DNA from: Advenella sp. S44
Lineage (GTDB): Bacteria; Pseudomonadota; Gammaproteobacteria; Burkholderiales; Burkholderiaceae_B
Length of the DNA stretch: 64,000 nucleotides
Assembly (NCBI RefSeq): GCF_002810445.1
Contig: NZ_NEXS01000001.1
Location: forward strand, 620,001 to 684,000
Direction of reading: 5' to 3'
Position numbers and translations under genes: made by a program. Below are positions 26,074 to 36,030 of this stretch, piece by piece. The notes beneath the pieces were generated by a model. The model searched no databases and was not told the origin of the DNA. It saw only the letters and a list, made by a program, of their open reading frames with translations. The first letter of the stretch is position 1. Each line of letters starts with the position of its first letter.

Positions 26074-27075
26074 ATGAGCGGTTACGCCCAGGAGCGCAGA
26101 AGCGACAGGCGGGTCGGGCCGGTATTGACCGGCATACTGCTATTGCTTTTGTGCTCTTTGTTTCTGCTCAGCCTGTTTCTGGGCGCGGGCGACATGTCGG
26201 TTACCGCATTGCTGCGCTTCGATAGCGAAGCCTGGCAATTGCTGCTGATCAGCCGCTTGCCGCGCGCGATCGCATTGGTGCTGGCTGGCACATCACTGGC
26301 CGTCGCAGGCCTGATCATGCAAATGCTGGTGCGCAACCGGTTTGTTGAACCGTCCACAGCCGGGACCGTTGAGTCTGCCACAATGGGCATTCTGGCGGTC
26401 ACCTTGCTGGCGCCAGGTATACCTGTATTGGGCAAAATGCTGGTGGCATCGCTGTTTGCGCTGGCGGGCACCTGCCTGTTTTTGCTGATCCTGCGACGCA
26501 TCCCCCTGCGTTCGGCCTTTCTGGTCCCGGTCGTGGGGCTGGTCCTGGGCGGGGTCATACAGTCCGTCACCACGTTCTTTGCTTATCAGCATGATCTGCT
26601 GCAGGCGCTGCATACGTGGACAATGGGCGATTTTTCCGGCGTTCTGCGCGGTCGATATGAACTGTTATGGGTGGCTTTCGCGCTCTCCTGCACAGCCTAT
26701 TTTGCTGCCGATCGCTTTACGGTGCTGGGCATGGGCGATCAGTTCACGACCAATCTCGGGCTCAATTATAAGCGCCTGATGTTCGTGGGCATGGTGATCG
26801 TTTCTGCCATCAGTGCTGTCGTCGTGGTAACGGCAGGCGGTATTCCATTCCTGGGCCTGCTGGTCCCCAATGTGGTCAGTCTGCTATTTGGCGACAATAT
26901 GCGTCGCTCGCTGCCCTGGGTGGCCTTTCTGGGCGCCTTGTTCGTGCTGGCCTGCGATATTGTCGGCCGCCTGATTATTTATCCGCATGAAATTCCTATC
27001 GGTACTGTGGTGGGCGTGGTCGGCAGTGGTTTGTTCCTGTATCTTCTTCTGAACCGGCGGTCGCGTTTTGGTTAA
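26074..27075 (+). CDS. Iron-siderophore ABC transporter permease (FecCD family)
   Basis: A 333-residue permease with about nine hydrophobic segments. It has SRLPRAIALVLAGTSLAVAG, the normal N-terminal FecCD signature, and GGIPFLGLLVPNVVSLLFG near the C-terminus. Length and motifs match YclN-type siderophore permeases. It overlaps the second permease by 8 bp. The ribosome site is weak. Confidence 0.9.
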   Translation: MSGYAQERRSDRRVGPVLTGILLLLLCSLFLLSLFLGAGDMSVTALLRFDSEAWQLLLISRLPRAIALVLAGTSLAVAGLIMQMLVRNRFVEPSTAGTVESATMGILAVTLLAPGIPVLGKMLVASLFALAGTCLFLLILRRIPLRSAFLVPVVGLVLGGVIQSVTTFFAYQHDLLQALHTWTMGDFSGVLRGRYELLWVAFALSCTAYFAADRFTVLGMGDQFTTNLGLNYKRLMFVGMVIVSAISAVVVVTAGGIPFLGLLVPNVVSLLFGDNMRRSLPWVAFLGALFVLACDIVGRLIIYPHEIPIGTVVGVVGSGLFLYLLLNRRSRFG

Positions 27076-28024
27076 GCTGACACCTGCTTCCCGACTTTAT
27101 ATCCTTGGCTTTCTGGCGCTGCTGTCGGTGCTTGCCTTCATGACCCTGGGGGCCAACGGACACTGGGATTTCGTGCTGTCGTTTCGCGCCGGAAAGCTGG
27201 CCGCGATGTTACTGGTGGCGTTTGCCGTTGCAGTATCGTCCGTGCTGTTTCAGACGATCACGCATAACCGTATCCTGACGCCTTCCATCATGGGATTCGA
27301 TGCCCTGTACACCCTGATCCAGGCTATCGTGATTTTCTGGTTCGGCCTGACCACGGGCAGCCAGTGGGGCATGACGGGCAAGTTCGTGTTCGAAGTTTGC
27401 GTCATGACTGTCTTTGCATGCCTGCTGTTCCAGTGGATTTTCTCTGGGGCATCGCATAGCCTGCATCTGCTCCTGCTGGTGGGGATCGTATTCGGATTGC
27501 TATTTCGCAGCCTGTCGGGACTGATGGTCAGGATGATTGATCCTAACGAGTTTCTGTTCCTGCAGGACAAAATGTTCGCCAGCTTCAATTCTATCCGCAC
27601 CAATCTGTTGCTGGCATCGACCGTTATGGTAGGGCTGGCCGCAGTGATCGGCTGGCGATTGCGCCAGGCCTATGATGTGCTTTCGCTCGGACGCGAGGTG
27701 GCGATCAACCTGGGGATCCATTACCGCAAAACGCTTTGGCTCACGCTTGTGCTGATCGCCGTCATGGTGTCGGTATCAACGGCGCTGGTGGGCCCCGTGA
27801 CGTTCTTCGGATTGTTGGTCAGCAATCTGGCATACATGATTATGCAGACCGACAGGCATAAATATACGGTACCGGCTGCGGTGCTGCTGGGAATTATTGC
27901 ATTGGTAGGCGGCCAGACCGTGCTGGAGCATGGCCTGGCCTTAAATACCACCGTCAGCGTGGTGATTGAGTTTGCCGGAGGACTGATGTTTATCGCGCTG
28001 ATCGTGCGCAAGGGACAACGATGA
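27068..28024 (+). CDS. Iron-siderophore ABC transporter permease, second subunit (FecCD family)
   Basis: A 318-residue permease similar in plan to the preceding gene. It has FRAGKLAAMLLVAFAVAVSS and later GPVTFFGLLVSNLAYMIM. The start is a TTG at 27068 overlapping the upstream gene by 8 bp, implying coupling and possibly lower translation. The two permeases would form the heterodimeric channel. Confidence 0.88.
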   Translation: MVKLTPASRLYILGFLALLSVLAFMTLGANGHWDFVLSFRAGKLAAMLLVAFAVAVSSVLFQTITHNRILTPSIMGFDALYTLIQAIVIFWFGLTTGSQWGMTGKFVFEVCVMTVFACLLFQWIFSGASHSLHLLLLVGIVFGLLFRSLSGLMVRMIDPNEFLFLQDKMFASFNSIRTNLLLASTVMVGLAAVIGWRLRQAYDVLSLGREVAINLGIHYRKTLWLTLVLIAVMVSVSTALVGPVTFFGLLVSNLAYMIMQTDRHKYTVPAAVLLGIIALVGGQTVLEHGLALNTTVSVVIEFAGGLMFIALIVRKGQR

Positions 28025-28779
28025 TAAAGGTCAATGGTGTCACCAAAGACTACGCAACGCTGCGCGTGGTCGATGATGTTTCAATTGAAATTGCGCAAGG
28101 GGGCGTCACTTCCATTGTCGGTCCCAATGGCGCAGGTAAATCCACATTGCTGGGAATGATCAGTCGTCTTCTGCCGATGTCTGCCGGTACCGTTCAGGTG
28201 GGCGGGCTGGATATCACGCGAACCGATACGGCCGAACTGGCCCGGCATCTGTCCATTCTGCGCCAGGACAATCATCTTCCCTTGCGGCTGACCGTACAGG
28301 ATGTGGTGGCGTTTGGCAGATATCCGCATACGCATGGACGTCTGACGGTACAGGATCGCAGTCACATTGAACGGGCTATTGCTTATCTGAATCTTCAGGG
28401 ACTGGAGCAACGCTTTCTTGACGAGCTCTCCGGCGGGCAGCGTCAGCGCGCCTTTATTGCAATGGTGTTATGCCAGGATACTGAATACGTATTGCTGGAT
28501 GAGCCGTTGAACAGTCTGGACATGAAAAACGCCGTGGATATCATGAAGGTGGTGCGGCGAGCTGCCGACGAACTGCGCAAGACGGTCGTTCTGGTGCTGC
28601 ACGATATCAACTTTGCGTCCTGCTATTCAGATATGATTATCGGCATGCGCAACGGCAGGGTGCTGCACCAGGGACCACCGCAAGCGTTTATCCAGCCGCC
28701 GGTACTGAAGGACTTGTACGGGCTGGATGTGGTGGTGCATGAGTGGCAGAACAACCGGATCTGCGTGCATTACACCTGA
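28021..28779 (+). CDS. Iron-siderophore ABC transporter ATP-binding protein
   Basis: A 252-residue ATPase of the FepC/YclP class: Walker A GPNGAGKST, Q-loop RQDNHLPLRLTVQDVV, signature LSGGQRQRAFIAMVL, Walker B YVLLDEPLNSLD and H-loop LVLHDINFASCYSD. It overlaps the upstream permease by 4 bp and closes the importer operon. Confidence 0.92.
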   Translation: MIKVNGVTKDYATLRVVDDVSIEIAQGGVTSIVGPNGAGKSTLLGMISRLLPMSAGTVQVGGLDITRTDTAELARHLSILRQDNHLPLRLTVQDVVAFGRYPHTHGRLTVQDRSHIERAIAYLNLQGLEQRFLDELSGGQRQRAFIAMVLCQDTEYVLLDEPLNSLDMKNAVDIMKVVRRAADELRKTVVLVLHDINFASCYSDMIIGMRNGRVLHQGPPQAFIQPPVLKDLYGLDVVVHEWQNNRICVHYT

Positions 28780-28885
28780 TACCGCGCCCGGCTGCGCAAG
28801 CCTGCGCGCCAAGGCCGTAGCGGGGCCACAAAAAAGCGATTCGCGGCCCGCGTCGTCACGGCAGTCAAAGATAGCCGCTATCGGC

Positions 28886-31363
28886 TCAAGAGACCGAATC
28901 AGGACGTGGCAGGTCCTCTGCAGCGTTACTCTCCTCTTCGTCCGGTACGCGTTGCTCCAGCTCATTGCCCAGTACATCTTCAGAGCCGCCACGGCGCGGC
29001 GCCAGCGGGCGCGGCGTATGCCCGGCCGCCGGTGCCTTGCCTTTCGGCGGTGTTTCGCGGTCGGCCTGACGCCCCAGATCGACTTTCGCCGGGGGCGCGT
29101 TGCCATCCTTGTCCTGACCAAAATAAATCACGGTATGCGGATAAGGCAGCTCGATATTGGCCGCATTGAAGTGTTTTTTGACTAGGCGGTTATAACCGCG
29201 TTGCACTGCCCATTGCATGCCAGGCGTGGTTTTGATCAACACCCGGATGGTGACGCCGCGCTCATTAATCGCAGTCACACCAGGAATCGTGATTTCTTCC
29301 AGAATTTCGGGCGACAGGATTTCATCGTGCATCAATTCGGCAAAGGCGGCGCGCAGATGCTCGATGGCGTCGTCCACATTTTCCCTGTGTGCGACGGTGT
29401 ATTCGCCCATGTGATAGGAGAAATCACGCATGTGGTTAGCTACAACGTCGACCGACGAGAACGGAATCAGGTGATAGCCGCCGTCCATGGTACGGATGCC
29501 TACTGAGCGGATGGTCATTTTCTCCACGGTGCCGAAAACGCCTCCGGCCTCGACCACGTCATTAACGTTCATGCCGTTTTCCAGCTGAATGAAAATGCCC
29601 GTGATAATGTCCTGCACCAGCTTTTGCGCGCCAAACCCAATCGCCAGGCCGACCACACCAGCGCCAGCAATCAGCGGGCCGATATTAATGCCGATTTGCG
29701 AGAGCAGTATCAGGATCGTCATCGTGACGATCACAATCAGGGCCGCATTGCGAAACAGCGACAGCAGCGTTTTTTCGCGCGCGCTTGGCGCCCGGTTGCC
29801 GGTGCCGCTGAGCCTGCTTTCGATGATGCTCGCAATAACCGTCCATGCCAGCGCCGCAACAAGCAGGATAATAGCCACATGTACTGCGACGCTTATGGTT
29901 GCGCGACCGGGCTCGGACATGACCCAGGCAGAAAGGTCAAAAGCATGCCACGCATCCAGTACAAACAGCAGTACGATGACAAGCGTGATCAGGCGTAGTC
30001 CTTTAACGGTCGCCGGCACATACGAGTTGATCCGTGCTTCCAGTAGCGGCAACCTGCTGCGCATCTCGTCAGATAACCGAATCGGATGGCTCAGGACGGC
30101 GGTCAGGATGGCCGAGATCAGCAACCCCGCGACAATTGCCACAATGCTCTGGATTGTGGCCCGAGCCATGAACGGCAGGGCATCGACCGGGTCAACCTGA
30201 CTGACGACAAGCAGGACGGTGAAATAAATTATGGCCAGAATATGCCAGACACGGGCGAGCAGACGCAACAAGGTTGCAAAAAAACCGGTGGACGTCTGAT
30301 TGGCGCGTTTCACAACACGTTCACGTATCAGCAATCGATTATTCCACACGACCCGCACGGCGTAGATATACATACCAAGCATAATGAGCAGGCCGACCAG
30401 ATTACCCAGCGCGGGGGTAAACAGCGCGGTAATGACCGGCACCACAACCAGCAGGCCGTACCCAATGATGCCGATCAGACTGCAAAGCCAGCCGTTCCAA
30501 TATACAGCGACCTCGTCGTCCATGACAAACAGTCGCAATTGCGGGAAACGTGTCGCAAATACCATGCGAACCAGCGACTTGGCGATTTCGACAGCGATAA
30601 ATGCATTGACAAAGAGTGATTCGAAAGTGCCCACTGCTGCACCGGGGCCCGCTACCGCCAGTGCAACACTATAGCCGACAACAGCCGCCAGCACGATGGC
30701 AACTACATCGACAATGAGCGCCGCGATGACGGCTGCAATTTTACGCAATGTTGCCGGGCGCGCAAGGCGCGATCGCCTTTCTACGGCAGGGGGCTGCCCC
30801 GCCCAGCGGTTGATAATCGCAAAGGCACGCGCCGCCAGTAAACGCAATAAGATAAAGGCGATAATCGTCGCGCCAATGACCATGGCAAAATTGAGCAACG
30901 CTGACTTCCAGCCTGCCATGTCGGCACCTGTACTTTCGCCGCGCGCCACGGCGCTGATCGCTGCTGCGGCGTCGCCCATGTCATTGAGTAGCTTGGTCAG
31001 GAAAAACTGGGTACTGTCGGCGACCCGCCGGGGCAAGGAGTTGTCGGGGGTGTCGACTGCAGATGCGTCTTGCGCGGCGCTTGCGGTATTTGCAGATGGC
31101 GCTTGTGCCCGCAGTTGCTCAATAAGTTGATTACGAGTCTTTTCGTTTTCCAGCAAGTCGGCCAGCTGTGCCGATGAGGCCGGCGTCGCGTCGGTTTCGG
31201 TAGCAGGCAGGATTTGGGCACTGGCGGTATTGGCAAACAGCAGTACTGCGGCGAACAAAAAAAGGGGGAGTAGCAAACTGAAGAAGAACGTGGGCAATCG
31301 TCCAATGGCACTCGCATCCCTTGGCCTGTATTTCTGCGACCCTGTCGCGAACCGTTCAAACAC
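28886..31363 (-). CDS. Large MscS-family mechanosensitive channel (YbiO/MscM-like)
   Basis: An 825-residue membrane protein that would gate under osmotic stress. It has an N-terminal signal-like hydrophobic segment, a periplasmic helical region of about 100 residues, several transmembrane segments, and a C-terminal MscS core containing GAGVVGLAIGFGAQKLVQD (the pore helix) and NVNDVVEAGGVFGTVEKM. I prefer the GTG start at 31363, since an AAGGAGG lies 7 bp upstream; an upstream in-frame ATG at 31426 has none. The C-terminal 70 residues are low-complexity and charged. A 12-of-14 match to the palindrome ATGACAATTGTCAT is at 31420-31433. Confidence 0.9.
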   Translation of the reverse strand: MFERFATGSQKYRPRDASAIGRLPTFFFSLLLPLFLFAAVLLFANTASAQILPATETDATPASSAQLADLLENEKTRNQLIEQLRAQAPSANTASAAQDASAVDTPDNSLPRRVADSTQFFLTKLLNDMGDAAAAISAVARGESTGADMAGWKSALLNFAMVIGATIIAFILLRLLAARAFAIINRWAGQPPAVERRSRLARPATLRKIAAVIAALIVDVVAIVLAAVVGYSVALAVAGPGAAVGTFESLFVNAFIAVEIAKSLVRMVFATRFPQLRLFVMDDEVAVYWNGWLCSLIGIIGYGLLVVVPVITALFTPALGNLVGLLIMLGMYIYAVRVVWNNRLLIRERVVKRANQTSTGFFATLLRLLARVWHILAIIYFTVLLVVSQVDPVDALPFMARATIQSIVAIVAGLLISAILTAVLSHPIRLSDEMRSRLPLLEARINSYVPATVKGLRLITLVIVLLFVLDAWHAFDLSAWVMSEPGRATISVAVHVAIILLVAALAWTVIASIIESRLSGTGNRAPSAREKTLLSLFRNAALIVIVTMTILILLSQIGINIGPLIAGAGVVGLAIGFGAQKLVQDIITGIFIQLENGMNVNDVVEAGGVFGTVEKMTIRSVGIRTMDGGYHLIPFSSVDVVANHMRDFSYHMGEYTVAHRENVDDAIEHLRAAFAELMHDEILSPEILEEITIPGVTAINERGVTIRVLIKTTPGMQWAVQRGYNRLVKKHFNAANIELPYPHTVIYFGQDKDGNAPPAKVDLGRQADRETPPKGKAPAAGHTPRPLAPRRGGSEDVLGNELEQRVPDEEESNAAEDLPRPDSVS

Positions 31364-31552
31364 TACGCTACCTCCTTGTTCGATAAGTGAGTCACGGGCA
31401 GGCAGCGACAACACTTCTGATGACAATTGCTATATGTAGCGTGTCATTTATTGATTAGCACGTTGCAAGATGCAATGCTCGTTGGTTGTGGCAGACCTGC
31501 CCGGATACCATACGGTAACACGATTGTTATATTGAATGAAAGTGGCGCATGA

Positions 31553-32287
31553 CTAGCGTCCGCCCGCCAGATCAATAAATGATCCGGTGACATATGACGC
31601 GTCTTCGGAAAGCAGCCAGGCAATGGCTGAAGCGACCTCTTCGGGCTGGCCGCCACGCAACATGGGGATCTGGCTGCTGATGCGATCCACCCGGCCGGGT
31701 TCGCCTGCGTCAGCATGAATATCGGTATAGATAAAGCCGGGTCGAACACAGTTGACACGGATCCCCCGGGGAGCCAGTTCCAGCGATAGGTCACGGGTAA
31801 ATACATCCACGGCACCTTTGGAGGCTGCATAATCCACGTATTCGCCAGGGGAACCGGTGCGCGAGGCTACCGACGAGACGTTGACAATCGCGCCGCCCGA
31901 TGCCATGCGCTTGACGGCTTCTCTGCTGCATAAGAAATAGCTGGTCACATTGGTGGTGAGCATCTTATTGATACGCTCGGCATCCATCTCGGTCACTTGC
32001 ATTTGCTTGAACAACACACCGACATTATTCACCAGATGAGTGACCGGGCCGAGCAGTTCGTCCATTTCTGCAAACAGCCTCATAACCTGCGTTTCTTCGG
32101 ATACGTCTGCACCAATGGCGATGCACGGTACTTGAAATTGCGCCTTGATATCTGCGACCAGCGCTTCGGCGGCTTGCTCGTTACGATGATAATTAATGCA
32201 AATGCGATAGCCTCTGGCCGCGAGGTATTTTGCGGTCGCAGCTCCGATGCCGCGACTTGCACCGGTGATCAAAGCGGTTTTGTCCAT
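31553..32287 (-). CDS. SDR-family oxidoreductase
   Basis: A 244-residue classical SDR. It has the cofactor motif TGASRGIGAA, NNVG, a catalytic serine in VNVSSVASR, and YAASKGAVD as the YxxxK motif, ending with a SFIDLAGGR C-terminus. ATG 32287 is supported by AGGAGA; a longer frame upstream to 32452 lacks SDR character. Resembles FabG/glucose-dehydrogenase-like members, substrate unknown. It probably is transcribed with the neighbouring VOC gene, or separately. Confidence 0.88.
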   Translation of the reverse strand: MDKTALITGASRGIGAATAKYLAARGYRICINYHRNEQAAEALVADIKAQFQVPCIAIGADVSEETQVMRLFAEMDELLGPVTHLVNNVGVLFKQMQVTEMDAERINKMLTTNVTSYFLCSREAVKRMASGGAIVNVSSVASRTGSPGEYVDYAASKGAVDVFTRDLSLELAPRGIRVNCVRPGFIYTDIHADAGEPGRVDRISSQIPMLRGGQPEEVASAIAWLLSEDASYVTGSFIDLAGGR

Positions 32288-32384
32288 CCCGTTCTCCTGT
32301 TTCACATGTGTCATGAGCTCATGATAGTACAGGGCGGCACGGTCAGCAGTAAAGCGGCTGTGAACCCACCGGTGACACGGAAAA

Positions 32385-32819
32385 TTACAATGGCTCGGCC
32401 GGCTGCATGGCAATAATCCATTCCAGGCCAAAACGATCTTTGAGTATGCCAAAGCACGGAGAGAAAAAGGTTTCTCCCAGTGGCATGGTTACGCTGCCGC
32501 CATCGGCCAGCGCGGTGAACATTTGCGTTGCCTCTTCTTTGTTGACCGGAATAACAGACAAGGCGAAGCCACCCCGGGTGCTGTCGGTACCGCAGCCATC
32601 GGAGGCCATGACCAGACTGCTGCCGATCCGAAAACTGGCATGCATGATCTTTTCGTCAAAATCGGGGGGAACGGCACCTGGTGGTGGTGGCTCTGGACTT
32701 TCGCTGAAACGCATCATCGTATCGAGCTGGGCGCCGATCGCATTCTTGTAAAAGTTCAAGGCTTCTTCGCAGCGGCCGCCGAAAAAAAGATAAGGAACGA
32801 TAGAGGTCTGGTTCATCAT
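32385..32819 (-). CDS. VOC-superfamily protein, PhnB-like
   Basis: A 144-residue member of the glyoxalase/bleomycin-resistance (vicinal oxygen chelate) superfamily. PYLFFGGRCEEALNFYKNAI and CFGILKDRFGLEWIIAMQP are the typical start and end of PhnB/YjdN-like proteins, which often sit in AraC/anti-stress contexts with unknown chemistry. Two consecutive ATGs are available (32819 and 32816). Its leftward neighbour 97 bp away is the SDR gene. Confidence 0.85.
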   Translation of the reverse strand: MMNQTSIVPYLFFGGRCEEALNFYKNAIGAQLDTMMRFSESPEPPPPGAVPPDFDEKIMHASFRIGSSLVMASDGCGTDSTRGGFALSVIPVNKEEATQMFTALADGGSVTMPLGETFFSPCFGILKDRFGLEWIIAMQPAEPL

Positions 32820-33037
32820 GTTTTCTCGTGTGATGTGGCTCGTCTGACTATAAACCGGCGCCACCGTGATTTTGAAAGAGGGCTGTGTGAAAAAAGGGTT
32901 TCTATTGCAGTTGTCTATTGCAGTTGATTATTGCTTTCATCAAATACATTGGTCTATTTCGTTCATTCATTATGTTCATCTATTGTGTACTTTATTTGCA
33001 CTCAATTGCGACGATATCTCATGAGTTTTCGAACCGA

Positions 33038-33541
33038 TCAGCCGCTGGCCGAGGCGGCGGCCTGCTGCAATTGGTCAATATCCAGCCTTTTCATCGTCAA
33101 CAAGGCCTCCATGACAGCCTGGGCGCGGACCGGATCGGTTAGCAGTGCAGGCAGGATAGCCGGCACGATCTGCCAGGATAAGCCGTAGCGATCTTTGAGC
33201 CAGCCGCACTGCTGGGCAGTCGGATCTCCCCCTTCGTTTAATGCTGTCCAGTAACTGTCCAACTCTTGCTGTGACTCGCAATGGACCTGCAGCGAGATGG
33301 ACTCATTGAACTTGAATAGCGGGCCGCCGTTGAGTGCAGTGAAGGGTAAGCCGGCAAGCTCAAATGCGACAGTGAGCACGCTACCTTCGGGTTTGCCGCT
33401 GATTTCGGCCATTTTCGTGCCAAGATAGTGGGTAATCTGGGTAATTCGCGAGTCAGGAAAAATGCCGGTATAAAATTGGGCCGCAGCTTCGGCCTGGTCA
33501 TCAAACCAAAGGCAAGGTGAAATTTTCGAAGTAATTTTCAT
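33038..33541 (-). CDS. VOC-superfamily protein, 3-demethylubiquinone-methyltransferase-like (PhnB type)
   Basis: A 167-residue protein of the same broad superfamily as the previous gene but a different subfamily. The conserved SPCLWFDDQAEAAAQFYTGIF start, FTALNGGPLFKFNESISLQV core and CGWLKDRYGLSWQIVP end identify the PF06983-type VOC proteins. AGGG lies upstream of its ATG. No enzymatic role is assigned to this subfamily with certainty. Confidence 0.88.
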   Translation of the reverse strand: MKITSKISPCLWFDDQAEAAAQFYTGIFPDSRITQITHYLGTKMAEISGKPEGSVLTVAFELAGLPFTALNGGPLFKFNESISLQVHCESQQELDSYWTALNEGGDPTAQQCGWLKDRYGLSWQIVPAILPALLTDPVRAQAVMEALLTMKRLDIDQLQQAAASASG

Positions 33542-33787
33542 GTTTCATCCCTATTGTCCACAGCACGATGGCGACTGAAATAAGAAGGACCAGGAAAAGG
33601 TCGCCGCCCGATTCCGCCAGTTGATGCACAAAGGCAGTATGCGCAAGAACATATCGCCGGTAAATAGGCAGATGCGTCATTCTGCAAGGGCAGATACGGC
33701 AGTGCCTCCAGGCTACGGCAGCCGGAAAATGCGCCGGGTATTGCCTGCGGGCGTCACTTGAACCGATACCAGGCGAGCGCCCCGTTT

Positions 33788-35788
33788 TTACTGACCTCGC
33801 GGATTGGCGCGCGCCAAGTATCGGTACACCGTGCTGCGGTGCAATCCCAGCTCTCTGGCAGTTTTGCTGATGTTGCCGCGGTTCCTGGACAGCGCCTGGT
33901 TTATGCGCTGCATCTGTAAATCTCTCAGGCTGATCTCGGGCAAGGCGTTGTGCGAAGGCGTTGCGGGCGTGCCTGAGAATGACGAGCCGTCGGCGCGCTT
34001 GCCGCCTCCCGTTGCCTGCGTTCGGGCCGGCGGCAGGTCTGTGTGCGCCTTCGCAGCCGGATCCGTGCATGCTGCAAATGGCAGAGGCGATTGTTCCAGA
34101 AGGTGGCAAGGCAAAGATTGCGGATGGATAATGCTGCCGGCGGGCAAAAATGCGGCCAGTGTCTTGAGCACAGATCGCAGTTGCCTGTAATTGCCGGGCC
34201 AATGATAGGAGCAAAGAATATCCAGCGCATGGTCGTCAAAGATCAGGCTGGGTATGTTTTCATGGCGCCTGAGTTCTGCGCAGATAAAAGTTCGCAGATC
34301 GGCACGCTGGCGCAGCGCTGGCAATTGGACCAGATGATCCTGAATCCGGTAATAAAGATCCTGGCGAAAATGCTCCTCCCGGGTCAGCGCATCAGGTTGT
34401 TTATTGGTTGCGCTGACCAGACCGAACTGGACCGGCCACGCCTTATCGGAACCCAGCGGTTGCACGACACGTTCCTGCAGCACCCGTAGCAAGCGCGATT
34501 GCAATTGCAATGGCATATCGCCAATCTCATCAAGGAAAAGTACGCCGCCATTGGCTTGGCGCAGACGCCCGTGCGAGCCGTTGCGCTGTGCACCGGTAAA
34601 CGCGCCAGGCTCGTAGCCGAAAAGTTCGGCTTCAATGAGACTCTCAGGCAGAGCGGCGCAATTGATGGCGACAAACGGACCGTCCCGCCAGCGGCTATGG
34701 GCATGCAGGTGACGGGCAAACACTTCCTTGCCGGTGCCCGTCTCACCCAGTAGCAGGATACCCAGATCGGCGTCGATTGCCTGGGTGCTGCGGCGCAACT
34801 GTTGCTCCAGTGCGGGTTCCAGTACAGGCAGGGCATGCGCGGGCACCGGGACGCCACGATTCTTCGCGGGTGCTGTTTTCGCAGCAGGCGCACCGGGAGG
34901 GTCATTATGCAGAGGCGGCCAGGTGCTACGGGTCGCTATGCCAATGGATTCAAAGTGCAGGGTGGCATACAGGCAGGTTCCGTCGGCACAATAGCTGGCC
35001 TCGGGCTGCGCGTGCAGTCGTTTCCAGGCAGGTAGCCATTCGTCCACGGGCGCATCCAGCAGAGCTGCCAGCGGAACCTGCAACAGATCGGCCGCTGCGT
35101 CATTGGCGCCCACAATGATCTGGTCTGCGACCAGCAGTGTGCCGCATTGCAGAGGGTCTATTGGCGCGCGTTGCCGTTGAAATTGTAATCGTGCAATATG
35201 TCTGCCTGCCAAATCCAGGAGCCGATTGCCGATCTGGCGGGCGGCGATTCGGACCAGATCGCCGGTGTAGTCTGGCAGTGTATGGGCATCGCCGGAAATA
35301 TCCAGTACGCCCAGGATCTCACCACGTGGCGAGCGGATCGGCGCGGCATGACAACTCAGGATCCGGTTGCGGGGAAGAAAGTGTTCCTGGCCATGTACCT
35401 GAATAAAGGCGTTCTCGATCAGCGCGGTGCCGATCGCATTAGTGCCCCGATGGTCTTCGGCCCAGCTGGCCCCCGGACGCAGGGTGACCTGATCGGCTTT
35501 GTGAAGAAACGCGTTGTTGCCCGTGGCGTGCAGGATGACGCCGCTGGCATCCGAGAGCAGAACAATGCCCTGTGCCTGCGCCGCGATGCCGCTGGCAGTG
35601 GCGATGTGCGGTGCAGCCGTCTCCAGCAGGCTGGCATATTGGTCCAGGCGGGAATTGAGTTCCGCCCGGTCCAGCAGAATGGGTTCATGTGCCAGCGTAT
35701 CCACCTGTTTTTCACAACGTTCCCACGAGCGCTGGATCAGCGTATTGGGCTGTGCGGTACCGGCAGAGTTCAGCGAGTGATGCAACAT
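33788..35788 (-). CDS. acoR: Sigma-54-dependent activator AcoR
   Basis: A 666-residue enhancer-binding protein. The order is an N-terminal GAF-like sensor (about residues 50-270), a central AAA+ domain with Walker A GETGTGKE, Walker B VLFLDEIGDM, and the sigma-54-contacting GAFTGA loop, and a C-terminal Fis-type helix-turn-helix (NISKTARELGLHRSTVYRYL). AcoR activates acetoin/aldehyde catabolism. AGGAGG sits 5 bp before ATG 35788. It is divergent from acoD, whose promoter carries a sigma-54 element, so the regulatory pair is coherent. Confidence 0.92.
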   Translation of the reverse strand: MLHHSLNSAGTAQPNTLIQRSWERCEKQVDTLAHEPILLDRAELNSRLDQYASLLETAAPHIATASGIAAQAQGIVLLSDASGVILHATGNNAFLHKADQVTLRPGASWAEDHRGTNAIGTALIENAFIQVHGQEHFLPRNRILSCHAAPIRSPRGEILGVLDISGDAHTLPDYTGDLVRIAARQIGNRLLDLAGRHIARLQFQRQRAPIDPLQCGTLLVADQIIVGANDAAADLLQVPLAALLDAPVDEWLPAWKRLHAQPEASYCADGTCLYATLHFESIGIATRSTWPPLHNDPPGAPAAKTAPAKNRGVPVPAHALPVLEPALEQQLRRSTQAIDADLGILLLGETGTGKEVFARHLHAHSRWRDGPFVAINCAALPESLIEAELFGYEPGAFTGAQRNGSHGRLRQANGGVLFLDEIGDMPLQLQSRLLRVLQERVVQPLGSDKAWPVQFGLVSATNKQPDALTREEHFRQDLYYRIQDHLVQLPALRQRADLRTFICAELRRHENIPSLIFDDHALDILCSYHWPGNYRQLRSVLKTLAAFLPAGSIIHPQSLPCHLLEQSPLPFAACTDPAAKAHTDLPPARTQATGGGKRADGSSFSGTPATPSHNALPEISLRDLQMQRINQALSRNRGNISKTARELGLHRSTVYRYLARANPRGQ

Positions 35789-35803
35789 CGTAGCCTCCTG
35801 ATG

Positions 35804-35851
35804 TGTTGCAAAAACAGGCAGTTGTCGCGTATGTTGCGCGCCTGCTGTTGC
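35804..35851. promoter_or_regulatory. Candidate AcoR upstream activating sequences
   Basis: The hexamer TGTTGC occurs three times, at 35804-35809, 35832-35837 and 35846-35851, between acoR and the sigma-54 promoter. Enhancer-binding proteins usually bind repeated sites 100-200 bp upstream of the promoter, which these would fit. The functional assignment is inference. Confidence 0.3.
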
Positions 35852-35945
35852 TATGGGCGACACTTTCTTGCTTTGTTGTGCGTGCCACGCGCAATGCGTC
35901 AAACTATTCTACTGCAAAACCCGGTTTTGCTTGCTGCGGACCAAC

Positions 35946-35960
35946 TGGCATGAACTTTGC
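35946..35960 (+). promoter_or_regulatory. Sigma-54 (-24/-12) promoter for acoD
   Basis: TGGCATGAACTTTGC matches the sigma-54 consensus (TGGCAC-N5-TTGC) with the diagnostic GG and GC dinucleotides 10 bp apart. It lies about 70 bp before the acoD ATG and beyond the divergent acoR, and the activator encoded next door is sigma-54-dependent. Confidence 0.88.
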
Positions 35961-36030
35961 TTAGGAATTCCCAAGCACGAGGCTTTCAGGCCCGAGCCAT
36001 TTCAAAAAATGATTATTCAGGAGATAAGAC

